Source of the DNA: an uncultured Actinomycetes bacterium
GTDB taxonomy: Bacteria; Actinomycetota; Acidimicrobiia; Acidimicrobiales; RAAP-2
Reading direction: 5' to 3'
Assembly: GCA_903860915.1 (NCBI GenBank)
Contig: CAIOSJ010000021.1
Location: 210,737-274,736, forward strand
Length of the DNA: 64,000 nucleotides
Shown here: in pieces, positions 27,559 through 34,829 of the stretch
Layout of the letters: each line of letters begins with the position of its first letter
Numbering within the stretch: position 1 is the first letter of the stretch
Position numbers and translations under genes: made by a program
The notes under the pieces: generated by a model
What the model saw: the letters and a program-made list of their open reading frames with translations, nothing else
Databases searched by the model: none
What the model was told of the DNA's origin: nothing

Positions 27559-28569
27559 CTACAGCTCGCGGCGCCAAGCGACCATTGAGCCCGAGGTGCG
27601 ACCGCCCAGCGCTTCGTTCACATTTATCATGGGCTGATTGAGAACCGCATTAAAGGTCGAAACCTTGGTGGTGGCGTAGCCCCCAAGGGCCAGATTCTCC
27701 AGGTTCCGTAGTTTCATCAAACCCCCGAGGCGATGGCCGCGATGCGCAGTGGTCACCAACGTGTCCCACTGATAGGCCGTCTCGGGCTGTTCTCGCGAAA
27801 CGGTGAGTTCGCTGTAGCCAACCAGCGCCCCGCTTTCGCGGTGACGCGCAGCGCTCACGAGCAAATCTCGCCCCATCTCGTGGGTCGTTGCTTCGTGGAA
27901 ACGAACACGGCCACCGTCCCACACCTCCACCTCGTAATCAATGCCGAGGTGTGGCGTCTCGGACGGCATAATGGCTGATAGGTGAGCTCGCTCAATGAGT
28001 AGTTCACTGGGCGTTCGTCCGACCCAACTCACGATGTCGTAGTCGGTGGCGAGGGGGCTCCATTCATCGAGGAGCGCTTGACGAAAAGCTGCTGACTGGG
28101 GCCAGGCGATATCACGGCGAACGTTCTCCTCCGCGTGCTGGTAGCCCCGTGCGGGCGCGAAACTTCGATTGGGGGCCAGCCCCACTTCATGGGCACCCTC
28201 CATGACAAAGATGACGAGAGCCGAGCGCTGGAGTCGACGAGCAGCGTTCTCTACGTGCGCCAGGATCTGAGTCCCGTGCCCTTGACGACGTTGTGCGGGA
28301 TCGACGAAGAGGTCGCCGCGCGCCCAGGCAAGATTTTCACTAGTGGTCACCTCGAGTGCGGCCACCGCCACGGGATTGCACGGACCGGGACCGTAGGAAT
28401 AGAGCCGGTGATGAGTGGGGCCAGCCGTCGTTACCGCTCTCGCTCGCCACTCGTCGGGGTGCCAACCGTTGCCGTCGCCGCCTTCTCGCTCTCGCTCCGA
28501 GCGCTGCAGGACGCCGAACCACGCGTCGAACTCCTCGTTTACTTCTGCTGCCACGCGAGCGAATTCCAT
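27559..28569 (-). CDS. Tandem-GNAT acetyltransferase (mycothiol synthase-like layout)
   Basis: A 336-aa protein with two GNAT domains. The first acetyl-CoA loop is PAQRRQGHGTQILAHVE near residue 95, and the second is AHRGHRLGGLMKLRNLE near residue 280. The layout resembles MshD-like and other actinobacterial double-GNAT proteins; the substrate is not known. A TAGGAT box six nt before the ATG (minus strand 28576-28581) marks a leaderless start. Divergent from an MFS transporter, which might export or import the substrate or product. Confidence 0.82.
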   Translation of the reverse strand: MEFARVAAEVNEEFDAWFGVLQRSEREREGGDGNGWHPDEWRARAVTTAGPTHHRLYSYGPGPCNPVAVAALEVTTSENLAWARGDLFVDPAQRRQGHGTQILAHVENAARRLQRSALVIFVMEGAHEVGLAPNRSFAPARGYQHAEENVRRDIAWPQSAAFRQALLDEWSPLATDYDIVSWVGRTPSELLIERAHLSAIMPSETPHLGIDYEVEVWDGGRVRFHEATTHEMGRDLLVSAARHRESGALVGYSELTVSREQPETAYQWDTLVTTAHRGHRLGGLMKLRNLENLALGGYATTKVSTFNAVLNQPMINVNEALGGRTSGSMVAWRREL

Positions 28570-28624
28570 GTACGCATCCTACGGCGGTACTTCCGGTATT
28601 TCGAGGGCGCTATCCTCGTCGGTC
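28570..28624. promoter_or_regulatory. Divergent promoter region, GNAT gene and MFS transporter
   Basis: In 55 nt there is a minus-strand TAGGAT (28576-28581) six nt before the GNAT ATG, and a plus-strand TATCCT (28611-28616) eight nt before the GTG of the MFS gene. Both fit leaderless transcripts. Confidence 0.5.
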
Positions 28625-29878
28625 GTGTCCAAGTTGCTACCCCAAGATTTTCGTGACCTCGTCAGCGGTCCCCTTCGCCGCTATTTCCTGGCCACCTTGC
28701 TCTGGGCACTCGGAACTGGCCTCACCCTGTCCCTGAGCGTTGTCTATATCCACAATATTCGACACTTCTCCATTGCTTTTGCCACCATTCTTCTCACCAT
28801 GATGTCGATCTGTGTCATGGGAGTGTCGCCACTCATCGGCACCTTGGTCGATCGTTACGGACCATCTCGTATTCTCGCGGTGAGCGTTAGCGTCGCCGTG
28901 GTGGGCGACGTCTCCTGGGCCTTTGCTCACTCCGCTTCGTGGATAGTCATCAGCGCCGCCCTACTGACGCTTTCCGGCACGGGCATGTGGGGGCCCAGTT
29001 CGGTCATCTTGGCGCGTATGGCCGAAGGTGAGCAGCGTCAACGAGCCTTCGGCGTCAATTTCATGCTTGTTAATCTGGGCATTGGGGCTGGTGGACTGGT
29101 TTCAGCTTCGCTGGTCGACCTCCACAACGCCAGTACATTTACTCATCTATACCTAGGAAACGCTCTCCTCGCGGGCCTCTACGGAGTTGTGCTGGGTTCC
29201 CTATGGCGACACGGTCAGGCCCTCACCATCGAAGACGATGACGAGATTTCGAGCGAGGGTTGGCGGGTGGTCCTCAAGGATCGACGTCTCGTTCATTACG
29301 TACTGGCCTCGCTGCTTCTGACCCTCTGCGGCTACGGCTCCGTAGAAGCCGGATTTTCTCTCTTCGTCGTTCAAAATGTTCACCTACCGGCGAGCAGCAT
29401 TGGCATTGTCTTCTTCTGTAATACCGCCACCATTGTCGCCGCCCAGCTCTTCATTCTGCGTTTCATTGACGGTAAGAGCCGCACCCGAGTCTTATTCCTC
29501 GTCGGCGCGCTCTGGGGGGCCTCGTGGCTCGTGATTGGCTTCTCGGCCGTAGTACCCCACTCGCTTGCGTTACTCCTGCTGTGTGGCGCCAACGTGGTGT
29601 TTGCACTGGGCGAAACCCTCTGGTCACCAGTGGCGCCTGCGCTCGTCAACGACCTCGCCCCCGAACATCTCCGTGGTCGCTACAACTCGGCGTCGGGATT
29701 GACGTGGTCCTTGGCTGGATCGGTCTCACCCCTCATTGCCGGCCTCATTCTGGGCTCGCAGCATTCCGGAGCCTGGCCCTTTGTGATTGGCGTGGGAGCT
29801 CTCGGTGGTGGTGCCCTCGCGCTGACGCTCCGTCGTTCCCTGACGCCGCTTGAAGACGGGATTAGGGAACAGGCTTAG
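28625..29878 (+). CDS. MFS transporter
   Basis: A 417-aa major facilitator with about 12 hydrophobic segments. The loop 2-3 signature appears as GTLVDRYGPSRILA, and the second half carries FIDGKSRTRVLF at the equivalent position. The substrate is unknown. I chose the GTG at 28625 (MSKLLPQDFRDLV) because a TATCCT box lies 8 nt upstream; an ATG at 28568 overlaps the GNAT start. Convergent with the desaturase gene with a 4-nt stop overlap (TTAG). Confidence 0.85.
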   Translation: MSKLLPQDFRDLVSGPLRRYFLATLLWALGTGLTLSLSVVYIHNIRHFSIAFATILLTMMSICVMGVSPLIGTLVDRYGPSRILAVSVSVAVVGDVSWAFAHSASWIVISAALLTLSGTGMWGPSSVILARMAEGEQRQRAFGVNFMLVNLGIGAGGLVSASLVDLHNASTFTHLYLGNALLAGLYGVVLGSLWRHGQALTIEDDDEISSEGWRVVLKDRRLVHYVLASLLLTLCGYGSVEAGFSLFVVQNVHLPASSIGIVFFCNTATIVAAQLFILRFIDGKSRTRVLFLVGALWGASWLVIGFSAVVPHSLALLLLCGANVVFALGETLWSPVAPALVNDLAPEHLRGRYNSASGLTWSLAGSVSPLIAGLILGSQHSGAWPFVIGVGALGGGALALTLRRSLTPLEDGIREQA

Positions 29879-30963
29879 AGCGCAGAGGCAATACGCCGGC
29901 GACCTTCCGCATACGTCATCCATTGGCCAATTTCGAAGTCGTACAACTTGCAGATCCGCGTATTTTTACGGAAGTCCTTGAAGCGCAGTGGGGCGTCCTG
30001 GACGATGTCCGGGAAGTGCTTCTTTATCGCCGTCGCGGCCAGGTCCAAGTTGTACATCGGGATACGCATGTCCACGTGGTGAGGGGTATGAATCATAATC
30101 CAGTGGAGAAAAAAGTTCATACCCTTGGGCACGCGAAGGACTGTCGTTCCCTCCATTTGACCCTTGAACTTCGTCCACTCCGCCTTCTTCCACCAGCGGA
30201 TTCCTGGCTGGACGTGGTGCACGTGGACCACGGTGCCGATGAGGCCGCAGAATAGAGCGAACGGGATTACTTCTATGCGACAGACCATCCACAGTGTCCC
30301 TAGGACCGAGTGGGTGCGGATAGCCCCCAAGAAGCTCAAGAAGCCCGCGGCCCCCAGGACGAAGGAGTAGGTGTAGACACGATCTCTCCTGATGGCCTTT
30401 ACCCAGCGGGTGGGCGGGGTGAAGTTAATCATTTTGTTCCACCAGATTTCCATGCCGTAATAAAGTCCCGCGCCGTACCAGGCCCAATGAATACGGTGCT
30501 GAAACTTTCGAGTTCGCGACATATCGGCATACTCCTGAGCACTGACGGGGTGCCAGACGAAGTCGTATCCCTGTCGCACCGTAAAAGGGTGGTGGATGCG
30601 GTTATGCCCGAGCACCCACGCCTCATAGACGTGCCAACTTGGCATCATGGCTAAGCGACCCACTACCTGATTTAGTCTCTTCGTCTTAAAAAGGGCGCCG
30701 TGGGCAGCATCGTGACCCACGACGAAAAGGCTCACGACCACCAAGGCCATAATGATTTCAATGGGAATTACGTAGACCGGGTTCGAGAGGAAAATGAGCG
30801 CCGTCACGAGACCGCCGTAACACGCGACGTCGCGACCGAAATAGGACATTCCCTTCCACGTGGGGTTCTCGTAGGCCCGCGCGGGGATTACGTCGAGGAC
30901 CGGCTTCAGTGAGCCCGCGCCGCCGGACGATGCCGGTGCTTCGTCTATTGCGTCGATACTCAT
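29875..30963 (-). CDS. Membrane fatty acid desaturase
   Basis: A 362-aa integral membrane diiron desaturase. Three His boxes are intact: HDAAHGALF near residue 83, HNRIHH near residue 120 and HTPHHVDMR near residue 293. Hydrophobic pairs flank them. It probably introduces a double bond into an acyl-lipid or acyl-CoA; a carotenoid-type substrate is also possible. An AGGAG precedes the ATG. Upstream, 130 bases up to the CocE-like gene are AT-rich and hold only promoter-like sequence. Confidence 0.9.
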   Translation of the reverse strand: MSIDAIDEAPASSGGAGSLKPVLDVIPARAYENPTWKGMSYFGRDVACYGGLVTALIFLSNPVYVIPIEIIMALVVVSLFVVGHDAAHGALFKTKRLNQVVGRLAMMPSWHVYEAWVLGHNRIHHPFTVRQGYDFVWHPVSAQEYADMSRTRKFQHRIHWAWYGAGLYYGMEIWWNKMINFTPPTRWVKAIRRDRVYTYSFVLGAAGFLSFLGAIRTHSVLGTLWMVCRIEVIPFALFCGLIGTVVHVHHVQPGIRWWKKAEWTKFKGQMEGTTVLRVPKGMNFFLHWIMIHTPHHVDMRIPMYNLDLAATAIKKHFPDIVQDAPLRFKDFRKNTRICKLYDFEIGQWMTYAEGRRRIASAL

Positions 30964-31110
30964 AGTTGATCTCCTGTCCTTGTTGGTACCCTACCCGTCG
31001 CCAGCTCGAGACCGACTGTATTTATCTACATTTTTATGTCAACGCACCAACCGCACTGCGACCTAGTCGAGTGACTAAGGTCGAGGCCACAGCAAGTGAT
31101 GGGGGTCACC

Positions 31111-33483
31111 ATGTCCGGTCGAGTTTTCTTACGCAGTCGATTCCTGTGGGTCTTCGCCCTCATCATTGCCGGCATCGCGCAACTACCTACACTGCGTGCT
31201 GATGCCGCGGTTCATCCACGGACTGTGAGCGCGGTCACGATCCACGCTTCGGTGAATCAGGTCTACGTCGCCGCCCCAGCGGGCGATACTGCGGCGCTCT
31301 ACAACGCCAAGAACGTCAATGTTGCTACGGGCACCACCGACGCATACGGCGCACTGGTACTACGCGACCTCCCGGCGGGTTCGGGCTACTACCTGACCGT
31401 CACCGCCCCCGGTGGGGCTGCGATCCACTACCCCACCACCAATGGCGCTCCGAGCAGCTTTAGCATTTTGTCCGAAGCCAGCATTAATCCGGCGCTCTAC
31501 AAGTCTGCGACGCTGCACGCGGGACTCAATTACCTGACGATGCGTGACGGTATTTCCATCGCTGCCACAGTGCGCCTACCCTTCGGCAAAACCTCACTCT
31601 CGCAAGGTCCTTTCCCCACCCTCATTGAGTACTCCGGCTACAACACCGCCGCTCCCCATTCACTTATTGACGCCGAGCTCGGACTTAACGGCGCCAAGAT
31701 GAATGATCCCTTACTGCCCAGCACTTCCACCGTGCTGGGTGCCCTCCTCGGGCCGATGCTCGGCTACGCCGTAGTTTCAATTCAAATGCGTGGCTCGGCC
31801 TGTTCTGGTGGGGCTTTTGACCTCTTCGGGGCCACCACTTCCACCGACGGCTACGACGCCGTGGAAGAAATTGGACAGCAGTCCTGGGTGTTGCACAACA
31901 AGGTCGGACTGGTGGGTATCTCGTATTCGGGTATCAGCCAATTCTTTATCGCTGGTCAGCGCCCACCACACTTGGCCGCCATTGCGCCCCTCAGCCCCAC
32001 CGACGACCTCTACTCCACCGGTTTCCCGGGCGGCATTCCCAACAACGGCTTCGCCGCTGGGTGGTCCAACGAGCGTATGCACGATGCCCAACCCGCTCCC
32101 AATGGACAGCCGTGGGCCAACGCCGAAATAAAAGCCGAGGCGGCCATGACTCCGCCAGTCACCACCTGCAGCGACAACCAGCTGTTCCACTCCCAGGTCC
32201 AGGACGTTTCAGCGGTCGAGGCGGCCAACCCCGCCCGCACGTCCGCCCTCTACGACGTCCGCTCCCCCGTGAAGCGAGCCGCCAACATCAACGTCCCTGT
32301 CTTTCTCGTTGGAGCGCTACACGACGAACAAACCGGCCCTCAGTGGCCCGCTCTGATAGCCGCTCTCAGTGGCAACAAGAATGTCTGGGTCACCATGCAA
32401 AACGGCATGCACATTGACTCGCTGAACCCCGATGTCTTTTCTCGAATGGCGGAGTTCCTTTCAATTTTTGTTGCTCAAAAGGTGCCGACAACGCCCTCCT
32501 TCCTCGTGACCGCTGTCCTCTCCGCTATGTGCTCCGCTCATCAAATCGCTCTACCCGCGACACGATTCGCCACGGATGGCAGCTACCAGAAGGCGCAAGC
32601 TGACTTTTCCAAAGATCCACGAGTTCGCGTGATCTTCGACAACGGCAATAACAGCGTGGCCGGCCCCGGCGGCATGGGCGGCAACTACGAAGGAGCCTTC
32701 ACGGCCTATCCGCCGACCACCGCTAAATTGACTAACTTCTACCTCGGGCCGAACGGCACCCTCAGTAACACCGTGGTGCCCACCGCCTCGAGGGTCTCAT
32801 TCCAGCCCAATGCCGGCGCACGATTCCGTACCAGCATGAACAATGGTGGCGACGCCTGGGCCGCCCAGCCCGCCTACACCTGGCAGCCCGTCCCCTCCGC
32901 CAACGGAGTGGCCTTTGCGACCAATCCGCTGACCAGTAACGTCACCGTGGTGGGACCCGGAACCCTCTACGCCATGCTGGCCTCCACCGCCACGAACACC
33001 GACCTCCAGCTCACGATCTCAGAGATTCTCCCGAAGGTGGGTTCCGCCACCCAAAAGGAGCTCTACGTGACGTCGGGGTGGCTGCGGGCGTCGTTCCGTA
33101 ACACCTTCGATACGGCCGCGATGGCGAAGTCTCCGCTCTACGGCGCCATCTTCAATTACCAGCCGACGAAGGTCGTGAACTTGACGCCCAACGTCCCCGC
33201 CGCGGTGGCAATTCCCCTCGACCCCATGGCCTTCACCTTCCGCAAGGGGTCACAGATTCGCATCACGCTCTCGGCGCCAGGTGGGGACCGACCCGCGTGG
33301 GCCTTCAGTGCCCTGCCCGACGCGGGAGTCACGAACACGCTGACCGTAGGGGGAAGCGTCAAGTCAGCCACGCTTCGCCTACCGATTGTTAGCTCCGTCG
33401 TCGCCACTGACGCCGCTCCGGTCTGCGGCACCAACCGCGGGCAGCCCTGTCGCGATTACGTGGCTGCCAACAACGGACGCTAA
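31111..33483 (+). CDS. Secreted CocE/NonD family hydrolase (X-Pro dipeptidyl-peptidase S15 type)
   Basis: A 790-aa exported alpha/beta hydrolase. The signal peptide (RFLWVFALIIAGIAQLPTLRADA) is followed by a transthyretin-like N-terminal region of about 90 residues. The S15/CocE catalytic domain has the nucleophile elbow GISYSG (Ser271), Asp in GALHDEQTG and His in NGMHIDS, and the C-terminal jelly-roll domain follows. It would cleave esters, amides or X-Pro peptides outside the membrane. I chose the ATG at 31111 because GGGGGT precedes it at good spacing; GTG 31096 is possible. Gap of 3 nt to convergent purU. Confidence 0.85.
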   Translation: MSGRVFLRSRFLWVFALIIAGIAQLPTLRADAAVHPRTVSAVTIHASVNQVYVAAPAGDTAALYNAKNVNVATGTTDAYGALVLRDLPAGSGYYLTVTAPGGAAIHYPTTNGAPSSFSILSEASINPALYKSATLHAGLNYLTMRDGISIAATVRLPFGKTSLSQGPFPTLIEYSGYNTAAPHSLIDAELGLNGAKMNDPLLPSTSTVLGALLGPMLGYAVVSIQMRGSACSGGAFDLFGATTSTDGYDAVEEIGQQSWVLHNKVGLVGISYSGISQFFIAGQRPPHLAAIAPLSPTDDLYSTGFPGGIPNNGFAAGWSNERMHDAQPAPNGQPWANAEIKAEAAMTPPVTTCSDNQLFHSQVQDVSAVEAANPARTSALYDVRSPVKRAANINVPVFLVGALHDEQTGPQWPALIAALSGNKNVWVTMQNGMHIDSLNPDVFSRMAEFLSIFVAQKVPTTPSFLVTAVLSAMCSAHQIALPATRFATDGSYQKAQADFSKDPRVRVIFDNGNNSVAGPGGMGGNYEGAFTAYPPTTAKLTNFYLGPNGTLSNTVVPTASRVSFQPNAGARFRTSMNNGGDAWAAQPAYTWQPVPSANGVAFATNPLTSNVTVVGPGTLYAMLASTATNTDLQLTISEILPKVGSATQKELYVTSGWLRASFRNTFDTAAMAKSPLYGAIFNYQPTKVVNLTPNVPAAVAIPLDPMAFTFRKGSQIRITLSAPGGDRPAWAFSALPDAGVTNTLTVGGSVKSATLRLPIVSSVVATDAAPVCGTNRGQPCRDYVAANNGR

Positions 33484-33486
33484 GCC

Positions 33487-34344
33487 CTATTGGTCAAAGA
33501 CCACCGTCCGTCGACCGATCATGACGACACGATCTTCAGCCACCAGAGCAACGGCGTGCGACAGCACGGTTCGCTCTAGGTTACGGCCGAGGGAAACCAA
33601 GTCCTCAGGACGGCGCGCGTGCGAAACCCGGGTGACGTCCTGGTCGATGATGGGTCCTTCGTCGAGCTCCGTCGTAACGAAGTGGGCACTCGCTCCGATA
33701 ATCTTGACACCCCGTTCGTAGGCCTGGTGGTAGGGACGAGCTCCCTTGAAACTCGGGAGGAAGGAGTGGTGAATGTTGATCACTCGTCCCGCCAAAGTCG
33801 AGCAGGTCGCGCTCGAGAGTATCTGCATATAGCGCGCGAGTACGACAAAGTCGACGTCGTGAGTTTCTACGATTTCCAAGAGGCGAGTTTCAATATCACT
33901 GGTATTTCCGTCGGTGACTGCGACGTGGTGAAAATTAATACCAAAACTTTCGGTCACTTCTCGGCAGGTCTCGTGATTACTCACTACCGCCACCACCTCG
34001 ACCGCTAGGTCACTCTGCTTTTTTCGAGACAACAGGTCCACGAGGCAATGGTCCGCGGTCGAGACCATAATCACCACGCGTCGCAGCTCGACCTCGGGCC
34101 GCAGCTCGATCTCGGGGTCGAAGGAATGCACCTCGTCCGCAATGCTCTTGAGGATCTCGTCAGTCGCCGAGCGGGGTGAAGAAAAACGCGTTCGTAAACA
34201 GAAAGTGCCGGTGATCGGATCAGAGAACTGATCACTCTCCAGAATGTTTCCCTCTACTCGTCCTATGCCCTCGGCCGTAGCCTTCACAATGCCGGGAGCA
34301 TCGGCGCAACGCAAGGAGAGGACGTAAATGAAAGAGGATGTCAC
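33487..34344 (-). CDS. purU: Formyltetrahydrofolate deformylase
   Basis: Hydrolyses 10-formyl-THF to formate and THF, supplying formate for PurT or balancing one-carbon pools. The 285-aa protein has an N-terminal ACT domain (LRCADAPGIVKATAEGIG) and a formyltransferase domain: ADHCLVDLL, SNHETCREVTESFGINFHHV, VLARYMQILS, the INIHHSFLPSFKGARPYHQAYERGVKIIGASAHFV block split by catalytic Asn/His, and DEGPIIDQDV with the Asp. I chose the GTG at 34344 because longer frames would run into the DCC gene; purE/purK lie 23 kb away. Confidence 0.93.
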   Translation of the reverse strand: MTSSFIYVLSLRCADAPGIVKATAEGIGRVEGNILESDQFSDPITGTFCLRTRFSSPRSATDEILKSIADEVHSFDPEIELRPEVELRRVVIMVSTADHCLVDLLSRKKQSDLAVEVVAVVSNHETCREVTESFGINFHHVAVTDGNTSDIETRLLEIVETHDVDFVVLARYMQILSSATCSTLAGRVINIHHSFLPSFKGARPYHQAYERGVKIIGASAHFVTTELDEGPIIDQDVTRVSHARRPEDLVSLGRNLERTVLSHAVALVAEDRVVMIGRRTVVFDQ

Positions 34345-34394
34345 TCCGCCAATGTAACGCTCGTCAAAGAGTGCCCGATACCCTACGGACCTAC

Positions 34395-34829
34395 TTACCT
34401 CTTGCAGGCGGGCGTCCCGCCCGGAAGCCGATATCGCCATCGAGCCACCAGCCGGTAAACGATGGCCGCCAGCCAGCTCGTCGGCGGTATCGTCGACAAG
34501 TAGCCAAGAATCATTCGTAGTCCACCCGCGGCACGAAGCGCCCGTCCAATGGCGCGGTGACCAGATTCGCGAACGCCACTCTCATCAACCCACCACACGT
34601 AGCGTCCCAGATCCTCGAGACTGAGGCGATGGTGGGCGAGAAAAGCCCCTTCGAGAACTTGCCCCGCTACAGCACGCTCCCCCCGTCGGAAACCACGAGT
34701 CGCCCAGCCCGCCGCTGTCGTGCAAAAACCACAATCACCGTCGAAGATGAGGACGGCACCGTGGCCGTCCTCATCTCGACTGGCGAAGCAACGCAACTTT
34801 CGCTGACGTCGAAGCTCTCCTTGGCTCAA
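34395..34829 (-). CDS. DCC (DUF393) thiol-disulfide oxidoreductase family protein
   Basis: A 144-aa protein whose start is the family signature VLIFDGDCGFC (the DCC motif with a CxxC-like pair) near residues 27-37; the C-terminal helices match the DUF393 family. Redox function is assumed for the family but not proven. The frame begins at a TTG that overlaps the nrdJ stop (TTGA) and crosses a 12-bp hairpin before the signature, so the exact start is uncertain. The pairing with nrdJ could mean a reductant role, which is speculative. Confidence 0.75.
   Translation of the reverse strand: MSQGELRRQRKLRCFASRDEDGHGAVLIFDGDCGFCTTAAGWATRGFRRGERAVAGQVLEGAFLAHHRLSLEDLGRYVWWVDESGVRESGHRAIGRALRAAGGLRMILGYLSTIPPTSWLAAIVYRLVARWRYRLPGGTPACKR
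34746..34775 (-). terminator. 12-bp hairpin just after nrdJ
   Basis: Perfect 12-bp arms (GATGAGGACGGC with GCCGTCCTCATC) and a 6-nt loop, about 50 nt past the nrdJ stop. On the minus strand TTCG follows instead of a T run. It also codes for the residues just before the DCC motif. An attenuator or processing site is as likely as a terminator. Confidence 0.4.

Noticed and set aside
33487..34440. Longer PurU start at 34440
   Set aside because: It would add a 32-residue extension without family similarity and overlap the DCC gene; GTG 34344 fits the ACT domain start.
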